A stretch of 64,000 nt of DNA from Roseburia lenta (GTDB taxonomy: Bacteria > Bacillota > Clostridia > Lachnospirales > Lachnospiraceae), in contig NZ_JACOPG010000005.1 in NCBI RefSeq assembly GCF_014287435.1, forward strand, positions 1 through 64,000, read 5' to 3'. A program made the position numbers and the translations under genes. The notes under the pieces are model-generated. The model was given only the letters and a program-made list of their open reading frames with translations, was not told the origin of the DNA and searched no databases. Of this stretch, positions 36,814 to 45,036 are shown one piece after another; the stretch's first letter is position 1; each line of letters starts with the position of its first letter.

Positions 36814-37668
36814 ATGAGAGTTGAACGTAAGAGAATGGGGGATATGCTCCTTGCAGAAGGAGCAGTGACAGCAGGACAGATCGACGAGGCCTTAGAGGCT
36901 TCCAAGCGTGAGGGGATCAAGTTAGGGGAAAGTCTGGTCAGACTGAGTTATGTAACGGAGGATACCATTGCGCAGGCGCTGTCCAACCAATTAAAGATCG
37001 AACGAGTGCATCTCGCGGAAGAATTTGTTGACGATAGTTTTGTCAAGATGATTCCGGGGGATGTTTTGCGTCGTTACATTATGATCCCGCTCTGCTATGA
37101 AAAGGACAATGTCAACCGTGTGCGGGTGGCAATGTCAGATCCTATGGATATGAGAGCCATGGATGAGTTTCAGATCATTACCGGATTGCAGTTAGACCCT
37201 GTGATCGCGACGCGTTATGAGATAGAGACAGCACTTGACCGTTATTATGCGGATGCGGAGACGGCAAAGGTGCTGGAGAGGTACAAGCGGGAGCATCAGG
37301 AGTTAGAAAAGACAGATGAAGCCAATAATACACAGGTGGACAATTCGCCTGTGGTTCTTTTGGTACGTTCTTTGATGCAGCAGGCGGCAAGACAGCATGC
37401 CAGTGATATCCATATCGAAGCCATGGAACGTGTGGTACGTGTCAGATTTCGTATCGATGGTGTCTTATATGAGCGCTTCCGTTATGATATCGAGATGCTG
37501 CCGGCGATCGTTGCCCGCATTACGATCGCAGCAAGCGATGTCTTGGCAGGACAAAAGACCTATACGGCAACTTTGGAGTCATCTTATACCCAGGAGGGCA
37601 AGCCCTATACGACAGAGGATACGGTCACCATACGCGCCATGGGCATGCCTTTGTTTGACCTGTATTAG
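36814..37668 (+). pseudogene. Truncated type IV pilus / type II secretion ATPase (GspE/PilB) fused to a foreign tail
   Basis: Residues ~5-165 are the MshEN/T2SSE N-terminal domain (RKRMGDMLLAEGAVTAGQIDEALE; KMIPGDVLRRYIMIPL). Residues ~170-245 begin the secretion-ATPase core (LLVRSLMQQAARQHASDIHIE; RVRFRIDGVLYE). After IVARI the frame leaves the family: the Walker A, Asp and Walker B boxes are absent, and about 45 unrelated residues rich in T/Y follow. A deletion joining pilB to another gene's 3' end would explain this, the tail perhaps being from a pilin-like gene of the same lost locus. It cannot be an active ATPase. The start at 36814 follows GAGGGG. Confidence 0.7.
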
Positions 37669-37731
37669 AGGAAGATTTGTAATTGCGCAAAGAGGTATGT
37701 CTGTGATGGCTTTTTGATGAAATTATAAACT

Positions 37732-37787
37732 GGACAAGTGATTTGTAAACAGATTCTAAAATCTTTATTAAATCATTTGTCCTTTTA
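37732..37787. terminator. Terminator after pilus gene fragment
   Basis: A 13-bp stem (GGACAAGTGATTT with AAATCATTTGTCC, one G-U) holds an inner AGATT/AATCT stem and is followed by TTTT. It ends the transcript before the next small gene. Confidence 0.7.
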
Positions 37788-37878
37788 TTGACTTTGCCCT
37801 GCAAAATGATAGAGTTAATTTTAAAGAAATGATAGAGCAGAGATTTTTTAGGAGTTTCTGGCTTGGAACGGAGTTGTC

Positions 37879-38307
37879 ATGAGGGAAAAATTGGCTCGTT
37901 TTATGGTGGGGAGAAATGGCGCAGATGCGCTTTCAAAGTTCTTTTTATATGTAGCACTGGTACTTGTGATCATCACGATGTTTTCACACAATGCCATCAT
38001 TTATCTGCTTGCGATCGCATCCTTAGTGTATAGTTATTTTCGGATGATGTCACGCAATGTATCCAAGAGATATTATGAAAATCAACAGTATCTTCGTATG
38101 ACGGATAAGGTCCGGGACAAGTTCCGCGGTGCGTCTGCCAAGGCAAAGTACCAAAAGAGCAAGGCTGTCTATGAGAGAGAGCAGAAAAAGATCTACAAGA
38201 TCTACTATTGTCCGTCCTGCAAGCAGAAGATCCGCGTGCCAAAGGGCAAGGGCAAGATCATGATCACCTGCCCGAAGTGTAAGATGGAATTTGTCAAGCG
38301 TACCTAG
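37879..38307 (+). CDS. Small membrane protein with zinc ribbon
   Basis: 142 residues. Two hydrophobic segments (about 17-37 and 40-55) are followed by a basic coil and a C-terminal zinc ribbon CPSCKQKIRVPKGKGKIMITCPKC. The four cysteines in CxxC pairs should bind zinc in the cytoplasm. The family is not assigned a function. It is followed 12 bases later by the DUF5685 gene and then a J-domain gene, a set that looks co-transcribed. Confidence 0.65.
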   Translation: MREKLARFMVGRNGADALSKFFLYVALVLVIITMFSHNAIIYLLAIASLVYSYFRMMSRNVSKRYYENQQYLRMTDKVRDKFRGASAKAKYQKSKAVYEREQKKIYKIYYCPSCKQKIRVPKGKGKIMITCPKCKMEFVKRT

Positions 38308-38319
38308 TGAGGTTGTTTC

Positions 38320-39159
38320 ATGTTTGGATATATCAATGTTAATCGGAAAGAATTAAATGCAGAAGATGAAAAGACATATCAGGCATATTACTGTGGACTC
38401 TGCCGCCAGTTAAAGAATGAGGCTGGGATCAAAGGACAGATGCTTTTGAATTACGATATGACTTTTCTTTTGATCCTTTTGACCGGTCTGTATGAGTTGG
38501 AGCATGAGGAGATATCTTACCGCTGTGCCGTGCATCCGGCGGCAAAAAAGACAGCCTATATCAATGCGGCGACGGAATATGCAGCAGCCATGGATATCGT
38601 GCTCAGTTATCACAGTCTGCAGGATGATTATGAGGATGAGGGCAGCCATATCAAGCAGGCTATGGCAAAGGCTCTTTTGAAGGATTATAAACGCATCAGC
38701 ATCCGTTATCCGAGACAGGTGCAGGCGGTAGAAGAATATATGAAAAAACTTGCTGTGGCTGAGAAGGCAAAGGAGTCCAATATTGACATCGTAGCGGGCT
38801 ATACCGGCGAGATGCTGGGACAGATCTTTCAGTGGAAGCAGGATGAGTGGTCCAAGGATCTGGAGAGCATGGGCTTTTATATGGGCAAGTTTATCTATCT
38901 TCTGGATGCCTATGAGGATCTGAAACAGGATCAGAAAAAGGGCAATTACAATCCGCTAGCCTATGTGCAGATGGAGTCCAAGGAAGAATATGAGACTTTT
39001 TGTCGTTCCACGCTTACCTGTCTGATGGCAGAGTGCGCCAAATCTTTTGAACGTATGCCTATTTTGGAGCATGCAGAGATCCTGCGCAATATTTTATATT
39101 CCGGTGTCTGGACAAAGTACGAATACCTGAAATTAAAAGAGAAAAAGACGAAATCATAG
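38320..39159 (+). CDS. DUF5685-like protein
   Basis: 279-residue, mostly helical protein that resembles the DUF5685 group of Firmicutes: MFGYINVNRKEL at the start, a YCGLCRQL cysteine pair, and the late YMGKFIYLLDAYEDLKQDQKKGNYNPL. It has no signal peptide and no known activity; the fold looks like an isoprenoid-synthase-like helical bundle, which is an impression only. It is between the zinc-ribbon membrane gene and the J-domain gene. Confidence 0.65.
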   Translation: MFGYINVNRKELNAEDEKTYQAYYCGLCRQLKNEAGIKGQMLLNYDMTFLLILLTGLYELEHEEISYRCAVHPAAKKTAYINAATEYAAAMDIVLSYHSLQDDYEDEGSHIKQAMAKALLKDYKRISIRYPRQVQAVEEYMKKLAVAEKAKESNIDIVAGYTGEMLGQIFQWKQDEWSKDLESMGFYMGKFIYLLDAYEDLKQDQKKGNYNPLAYVQMESKEEYETFCRSTLTCLMAECAKSFERMPILEHAEILRNILYSGVWTKYEYLKLKEKKTKS

Positions 39160-39177
39160 AGTTGGAGGAAAATATTT

Positions 39178-39831
39178 ATGTCGGATCCATATAGGGTGTT
39201 GGGCGTATCGCGAGATGCATCCGAGGATGAGATCAAGAAAGCATATAGAACACTGAGCCGTAAATATCATCCGGATGCCAATGTCAATAATCCGAATAAG
39301 GATCAGGCAGAGGAGATGTTCAAAGAAGTACAGCAGGCCTACGATCAGATCATGAAAGAGCGCCAGCAGGGAGCAAGTTTTGGCGGCTACCAGTATGGCT
39401 ATGGTGGATTTGGCGGACAGGGCGCGCAGAGTAGCAGTTATGGTGGCTATGAGCAGACGCAGGAGTCCAACGAGATGCGTGCGGCAGCCAATTATATCAA
39501 CAGCAGGCATTTTGCAGAGGCAATGCATGTCCTAAACAGTATGCCGGATGCGGCTCGCAATGGTCGTTGGTATTATTACGCAGCGATCGCCAGCGAGGGA
39601 CTGGGGAATATAGTGGATGCCAAGGAGTTTGCAAGACGTGCAGTTGCCTTAGAACCGGGCAACTTCCAGTATCGCCAGTATCAGCAGCATCTGGAGTATG
39701 GCAGTGACTGGTATGAGACACGCGGTTCTGCTTATGAGAGACCATATGCAGGTGTGACAAGATGGTGTTTCAATATGTTTTTGTTGAATTTATTCTGCAA
39801 TATGTGCTGCTTCGGACCTCGATGCATATAA
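39178..39831 (+). CDS. J-domain (DnaJ-like) protein
   Basis: 217 residues. An N-terminal J domain (about 1-65) has the HPD motif in RKYHPDANV that stimulates Hsp70 ATPase. A short Gly/Tyr/Gln-rich linker follows, then a tetratricopeptide-like helical part ([20 protein letters not shown]) and a hydrophobic, cysteine-rich C-terminus ([19 protein letters not shown]) that may enter the membrane. Not a canonical DnaJ, as the zinc-finger and substrate domains are missing. Partner DnaK is elsewhere. Confidence 0.82.
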   Translation: MSDPYRVLGVSRDASEDEIKKAYRTLSRKYHPDANVNNPNKDQAEEMFKEVQQAYDQIMKERQQGASFGGYQYGYGGFGGQGAQSSSYGGYEQTQESNEMRAAANYINSRHFAEAMHVLNSMPDAARNGRWYYYAAIASEGLGNIVDAKEFARRAVALEPGNFQYRQYQQHLEYGSDWYETRGSAYERPYAGVTRWCFNMFLLNLFCNMCCFGPRCI

Positions 39832-40019
39832 CATGAAGTCACAAGGGCGTTCCTTTTTGCAAGGGGGCATACATTAAAATAGGACTAAATCAAGAGAAAC
39901 CTTATAAAACAAGGGTTTGAATGATTTACGTCCTATAACTCTGTAAAAAAGCAGACTGAAATCTGAAATGGTTTCGGTCTGCTTTTTCATCGCATTTCGT
40001 TTGTGATAGCGGCACATAA
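39832..40019. other. Intergenic stretch with weak REP-like piece and terminator
   Basis: 39844-39868 holds AGGGCGTTCC...AAGGGGGC, a decayed match to the hairpins at 1678 and 23981. A strong two-way terminator-like hairpin lies at 39945-39987 (arms AAAGCAGAC / GTCTGCTTT). No gene is seen. Confidence 0.55.
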
Positions 40020-40235
40020 TTACTTATTCGCCCAGTTTTTCATGTCCTGCATTACCATAATGGAAGCAGAATCATAGGTATCTTTAAAGTCGTGTGATAC
40101 CTTTACTCTCATTACAAAATCGCCTGTAATCTCTGTGTAATAAAACGGAGCGTTACACAAAGATTCTGGTGTAATTCCTTCTTCTCCGATTGCGCCTTTG
40201 TTATAGTCCCATAGAAAACCTTTGTAAGTACACAC
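40020..40235 (-). pseudogene. DUF1349 protein, N-terminal fragment
   Basis: 71 residues matching the N-terminal sandwich of DUF1349 proteins (KGFLWDYNKGAIGEEGITPESLCNAPFYYTEITGDFVMRVKVSHDF...MVMQDMKNWA), then an abrupt stop where relatives continue for over 100 residues. I read it as a degraded or truncated gene. The recognition rests on one short segment. Confidence 0.5.
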
Positions 40236-40343
40236 TTTAGCGTAAGATACTTACCTCAAAGTAATAAATTGAAAAGTAGTTAAATGTTCGGAATAGAGGG
40301 GCTGCTGTCTACCTAATTCTTGTGTGTTACTTTATGCCACATA

Positions 40344-41381
40344 TCACATATTTGGCGTATTAGAAGCATGAAGCATGCCTCGATATTCCATAGGCGTACA
40401 TCCGTATTTCTTGCGGAACAGCTGAAAGAAAAAGCTGGTATTCTGATATCCGACGGCAAGGCTGATATCATTTGTGGAAAGTGCGGTGCTCTTTAACAGT
40501 TTTGCCGCCTGAGAGAGCCGCTGTGTCTGGACCAGCTCTTTGTAAGTGGTTCCGGTATGCTGGCGGATGTAGGCAGAGAGATAGTTTGGGTGCATATTAA
40601 AAAACTCAGCTGTAGAAGAAAGAGTACAGTCCGCAAAGTTTGTTTCGATATATCGGAGTATGGTATAAATCTGATCCAAAGAGGAGTGATCCAGAACCAT
40701 ATCGTGTTGGAACAGATTGATCATCTCGCAGGTAATCAGCGTAAAAAGACTGTCTAAAAAAGGTCCGGATGTTACGGATGGAGAATAAAATTCACAGAGA
40801 AACTGGTTGGCAAGATCTGCCAGCCGGTTTTGTTTTTGCTCCGGGGAAAAGACAATATACCTGCTTTCCTGCATCGTGGTGTTCAGAGTCTCAATGAAAA
40901 AGTGTGTAAGGTAATTATCCTGAGACAGGCGTTCAAAAAAGGTACCGTTCAGATATTCGCGCGTCAGTAGAAAATTGATGATAATATCATTTTCTGAACA
41001 TCTTTTGACAGAATGAGGTGCATTCTGGCTGATCAGAACCATCTGCCCGGCTTTTAGCCTGAATGTAGTCTTATTTATCGTCATTGTGCAGGAACCAGAA
41101 TAAACATAACTCAACTCCAGCCACTCATGGATATGCAGAGGTACGTTTTCAAAACGATTCTGTTTTACAACAGCGAAGTTGTAATAACTCGGAAGAACTT
41201 TCTTTGAAAGAACTAAAGAACGTATATCTTCAAGGTTCGTATCAAAACGGTAACAGGGTGTATCAAACTTACCGCTGGCAACAGGAAATTGTGAATAATC
41301 TTTCTTTATACCGTTCAGACGCTGGGTTTCCTCGGGAGTGTGCTGCTTCAGAAATTGATTCAATGTAGATAATGTCATCAT
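40344..41381 (-). CDS. AraC family regulator of the rhamnoside locus
   Basis: 345-residue regulator with an N-terminal cupin ligand domain (PLHIHEWLELSYVYSGSCTMTI; VLISQNAPHSVKR, about 95-150) and C-terminal AraC helix-turn-helix pair (LSSTAEFFNMHPNYLSAYIRQHTG; DISLAVGYQNTSFFFQLFRKKYG). The ATG at 41381 is chosen because AAGGAGAG stands before it; a farther ATG at 41429 lacks one. It is divergent from the esterase-GH3-GH78 operon and the direct-repeat operators at 41503-41540 and 63471-63508 are its probable sites. The ligand is likely rhamnose or a rhamnoside product. Confidence 0.87.
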   Translation of the reverse strand: MMTLSTLNQFLKQHTPEETQRLNGIKKDYSQFPVASGKFDTPCYRFDTNLEDIRSLVLSKKVLPSYYNFAVVKQNRFENVPLHIHEWLELSYVYSGSCTMTINKTTFRLKAGQMVLISQNAPHSVKRCSENDIIINFLLTREYLNGTFFERLSQDNYLTHFFIETLNTTMQESRYIVFSPEQKQNRLADLANQFLCEFYSPSVTSGPFLDSLFTLITCEMINLFQHDMVLDHSSLDQIYTILRYIETNFADCTLSSTAEFFNMHPNYLSAYIRQHTGTTYKELVQTQRLSQAAKLLKSTALSTNDISLAVGYQNTSFFFQLFRKKYGCTPMEYRGMLHASNTPNM

Positions 41382-41500
41382 ATATATTCTCTCCTTTTCG
41401 AGATATGAATGAACTGTGATTATAGTCATCAGCCGTTTATTAAACCTGTCTAAAATATACCATATTGGGGGAAAAGGTGTACAGAGTAATCTCGGATATT

Positions 41501-41559
41501 TATTAAGTTTGGTCGGTAGATCACTTATGTTTCGTTGATGTAATTTTAGTCTGTATAAA
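41501..41559 (+). promoter_or_regulatory. AraC-type direct-repeat operator, copy A
   Basis: The half-sites TTAAGTTTGGTCGGTA (41503-41518) and TTATGTTTCGTTGATG (41525-41540) are 22 bp apart. TATAAA at 41554-41559 serves as -10 with no good -35. 32 of 40 bases match the box before the symporter at 63469-63508. Confidence 0.6.
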
Positions 41560-41595
41560 GTAAGATATCAGTAAGAAAAGGAGGCATAGGTTAGG

Positions 41596-42687
41596 ATGAA
41601 GATATTTTTTGCAGTAGTGGTGATTGTTTTATTATTTGTGATCGGTGCGACATTATATGTCTATAAAAAAAGTGCCATGTTTTTGCCGGCACTTCTTGGC
41701 ATCTGCGGATTTCCAAAAATAAAGGGAAGCAGCTATTACGATGAAAATGGACATTTCCGTCCGGGAACGGGGGAGGACAAAGTTGGATTTTTCATGCAGC
41801 ATCCGGTATTCGGCGGTTTTAAACATATGTTTTTCAATGTGGAGGACAACGTGCTGAAAGCCATTGCGCCTATAAAGTATAAGGATTTTTTAAAGGCGCA
41901 GGGCCGTGAGGAACAATTGGATGCAGCCTTGGAATCTTTCAACTATCTAACCGGACTTGTTGAGAAAGGTCAGGCAAGGCTGGTGCCGGATCTGTATCCT
42001 GCGGAAGCAGTTAATGGTCATCCGTACAGGTCACATCTGACGGGAATGTTTTATCAGGGACAACAGGGAAAACCACTTGCCATTGTAGTTCCGGGAGGCG
42101 GATTTATCAGTAATGTAACTGATTGCGAGGGGTATCCTGCGGCGATGAAGCTGCATAAAATGGGATATTCTGTTCTCGTCATAAGTTATCCGGTCGGCAG
42201 ACAGCTGGGAGAAACAGAACAGATGAAACAGGGACAGGCTGCCGCGAGGGAACTGACACAGGTGATCCGATATCTGACGGAGCATCAAAAACAGTTTTCT
42301 GTAAACATGGATGATTATGCCATCTTTGGTTTTTCAGCAGGAGGACTTATGACCACGGCGTATTCATTTGCAAATTATGAGGACTGCTGCCACAAGAATC
42401 ATCTGCCAAGACCGAAAGCGATCTTCCCTATGTATGGTCTGGACTGGAATATCAAAGCTTTGCCGGAGGACAAAGGACTGGCGGTATTTTCTATCGTAGG
42501 GCGGGATGATGAGTTCGGTTTTGCAAATGTGGAAGATAAACTGCCGGAATTAGAGAAGGTACTGGGCAAAGAAAATGTGTCAGTTAAAATCATTGACGGT
42601 CTGGGACATGGATTTGGCATTGGATATGAAACAAAAGTGAAAAACTGGCTTCAGGAAGCGGTATCCTTCTGGGAAGCCCACAGATAA
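41596..42687 (+). CDS. Alpha/beta-hydrolase (esterase-like)
   Basis: 363 residues with an N-terminal hydrophobic segment (about 3-23) that may anchor it, followed by an alpha/beta-hydrolase domain. The oxyanion motif VPGGGFISN, the nucleophile elbow GFSAGG (near residue 243), acid in GRDDEFG and histidine in GLGHGFGIG give a full triad. It probably removes acetyl or other acyl groups from plant glycosides before or after the GH3 and GH78 enzymes act. First gene of the operon, after the AraC operator. Confidence 0.75.
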   Translation: MKIFFAVVVIVLLFVIGATLYVYKKSAMFLPALLGICGFPKIKGSSYYDENGHFRPGTGEDKVGFFMQHPVFGGFKHMFFNVEDNVLKAIAPIKYKDFLKAQGREEQLDAALESFNYLTGLVEKGQARLVPDLYPAEAVNGHPYRSHLTGMFYQGQQGKPLAIVVPGGGFISNVTDCEGYPAAMKLHKMGYSVLVISYPVGRQLGETEQMKQGQAAARELTQVIRYLTEHQKQFSVNMDDYAIFGFSAGGLMTTAYSFANYEDCCHKNHLPRPKAIFPMYGLDWNIKALPEDKGLAVFSIVGRDDEFGFANVEDKLPELEKVLGKENVSVKIIDGLGHGFGIGYETKVKNWLQEAVSFWEAHR

Positions 42688-42721
42688 CAGAGGGTAAGAT
42701 TTATTTAAGGAGGATTTCATA

Positions 42722-44974
42722 ATGAGCAGAAACTTGAAAGAATTAATCAGAGAGATGACGCTGGAGGAAAAAGCAGGACTTTGTTCGGGCGCGGATTTCT
42801 GGAACACAATGGGAATCGAAAGATTAGGGATTCCGTCCGCTATGATGACAGACGGCCCGCATGGTCTGCGCAAACAGGAAGGAGCGGCGGATCATCTCGG
42901 CCTGAATAAAAGTGTGAATGCAGTATGCTTCCCGGCAGCCTGCGCCACGGCATCTAGTTTTGACGTGGAACTGATGGAACGTATGGGACAGATCCTTGGT
43001 GATGAGTGTCAGGCTGAGAACGTGAGCATGCTCCTCGGTCCTGCGGTTAATATCAAACGAAGTCCTCTCTGCGGAAGGAATTTTGAATATATGTCCGAAG
43101 ATCCTTATCTGACAGGAAAGATGGCGTCAGCATATATCCGGGGCGTACAGTCGAAAGGAATCGGAACCAGTATGAAACATTTCGCTGTGAATAATCAGGA
43201 AACAGACCGTATGCAGATATCGTCGGAAGTATCGGAACGGGCTTTCCGGGAAATTTATCTGCCGGCTTTTGAGGAGGCGGTGAAGAAAGCGCAGCCAAAG
43301 ACTGTGATGTGCAGCTACAATAAGATCAACGGAGTATTTTCTTCAGAGAATAAGAAGCTTCTGACAGATATCCTGCGGGATGAGTGGGGATTTGAAGGAT
43401 ATGTGGTCAGTGACTGGGGAGCTGTAAATGACCGGGTGAAAGGACTGAAAGCCGGTCTTGACTTGGAGATGCCGGGATCAGGAGGATATAATACAAGAAA
43501 GATTATCCAGGCAGTGGAGAATGGAGAGCTGGAGGAGGAGATTCTTGACAGAACGGTAGAGCGCATACTGAAAGTAGTCTTCTCCTACGCAGATAACCGG
43601 AAAGCAGAGACTGTATTTGACAGGGAAAAGGATCACAAGGCAGCGGCAGATATCGAAACAGAGTGTGCCGTACTTCTGGAAAATAAGGGGGCGCTGCCGC
43701 TGAGAAAAGAACAGAAAATAGTCTATATCGGGGAATTTGCAAAGAAACCGCGCTACCAGGGCGGGGGATCGAGCCACATCAATACGGACAGCGTAGTGTC
43801 AGCTCTGGAAACTGCGGTGAGAAAAGGCAGGGCAGTGGAGTATGTGAAGGGCTTCTCGTCAGAGCGTGACGAAATGACAGAAGAAGAACTGAAACAGGCG
43901 TGTGAAGCGGCTGCGGGAGCAGATGCAGTTGTAATCTTTGCCGGACTGCCGGACAGCTTTGAATCGGAAGGATATGACAGAACATCCATGGAACTGCCAA
44001 AGTGTCAGAATCGCCTTATAGAGGCTGTGGCTGAGATACAGAAGAATGTGGTGGTGGTTCTACATAACGGAAGTCCCGTAGAAACTCCGTGGGCTGAGTC
44101 TGTAAATGCCATTCTGGAGATGTATCTGGGAGGAGAAGGCATCGGGGAGGCCAGCGACCGGCTGTTATTCGGGGAGGCGAACCCGGGGGGACGTCTGGCG
44201 GAGACTTTCCCATGTCGTTTGGAAGACAATCCGAGTTACCTGAATTTCCCCGGAGACGGCAGGACTGTTCTCTATGGAGAAGATATCTTTGTTGGATACC
44301 GCTACTATGATGCGAAGAAAGTACCGGTGCGCTGGGCATTCGGACATGGTCTGTCATATACGGAATTCAGCTACAGCAATATGAAGCTCTCTTCTGTAGA
44401 AATGAAGGATGGAGATGTCCTGAGGGTAAGCATTGATGTGGAGAATACAGGAAAGATGGCAGGAAGTGAAGTAGTTCAGCTCTATGTCAGCGGCAAAGAC
44501 AGCACAGTGCCAAGAGCAGTGAAGGAACTGAAAGGGTTTGCGAAAGTAATTCTGAATCCGGGTGAGAAGAAGACGGTTACAATGGAGCTTTGTGCGAGAG
44601 ATTTTGCTTACTACGAGACAAAGATTCACGACTGGTATACTCCGTCAGGGATATATGAAATCCAGATCGGACATGCCAGTGATGATATTAGAGAGACTAT
44701 TGAATTTACCTTTACTACTGATGTGCTATTGCCGTTCACTGTGGATATGACCACGACAATGGGAGAGTTAATGAGCCACCCGAAGACAGCAGGAAAAATG
44801 ATGGAGTATCTTGAGGGGTTATCACAGGGAGAAGAACCTAAGAAAGAAGATGGGGAGGTACAGCTTGTGACTCCGGAAATTATAGCCCAGATGCCGCTGA
44901 AGTCATTTCTGAGTGTGATTCCGGGCGAAGCGATTGAACAGATGATCGTGGAGTTGAATTCTTTGTGCCAGTAA
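42722..44974 (+). CDS. Glycoside hydrolase family 3 (beta-glucosidase-like)
   Basis: Retaining beta-glycosidase of 750 residues: (alpha/beta)8 domain (about 5-310) with the nucleophile D231 in VVSDWGAV, the alpha/beta sandwich (about 320-530) with the KHFAVNNQET motif before it, then a fibronectin-III-like domain (about 570-640). After that a ~85-residue tail (about 665-750) contains TTTMGELMSHPKT, echoed in the next enzyme. No signal peptide, so cytoplasmic. Likely cuts beta-linked glucose or related sugars from glycosides of rhamnose-bearing plant compounds. Substrate not settled. Confidence 0.88.
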   Translation: MSRNLKELIREMTLEEKAGLCSGADFWNTMGIERLGIPSAMMTDGPHGLRKQEGAADHLGLNKSVNAVCFPAACATASSFDVELMERMGQILGDECQAENVSMLLGPAVNIKRSPLCGRNFEYMSEDPYLTGKMASAYIRGVQSKGIGTSMKHFAVNNQETDRMQISSEVSERAFREIYLPAFEEAVKKAQPKTVMCSYNKINGVFSSENKKLLTDILRDEWGFEGYVVSDWGAVNDRVKGLKAGLDLEMPGSGGYNTRKIIQAVENGELEEEILDRTVERILKVVFSYADNRKAETVFDREKDHKAAADIETECAVLLENKGALPLRKEQKIVYIGEFAKKPRYQGGGSSHINTDSVVSALETAVRKGRAVEYVKGFSSERDEMTEEELKQACEAAAGADAVVIFAGLPDSFESEGYDRTSMELPKCQNRLIEAVAEIQKNVVVVLHNGSPVETPWAESVNAILEMYLGGEGIGEASDRLLFGEANPGGRLAETFPCRLEDNPSYLNFPGDGRTVLYGEDIFVGYRYYDAKKVPVRWAFGHGLSYTEFSYSNMKLSSVEMKDGDVLRVSIDVENTGKMAGSEVVQLYVSGKDSTVPRAVKELKGFAKVILNPGEKKTVTMELCARDFAYYETKIHDWYTPSGIYEIQIGHASDDIRETIEFTFTTDVLLPFTVDMTTTMGELMSHPKTAGKMMEYLEGLSQGEEPKKEDGEVQLVTPEIIAQMPLKSFLSVIPGEAIEQMIVELNSLCQ

Positions 44975-45036
44975 TGGGAGAAACAGTTGGCTCATTATAG
45001 GATGAAAAAGTATCAGCATGGAAATGAGGAATAATT

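Noticed and set aside
40260..40343. Possible short gene or RNA after the AraC gene at 40344
   Set aside because: No frame, hairpin with T-run or known motif could be supported.
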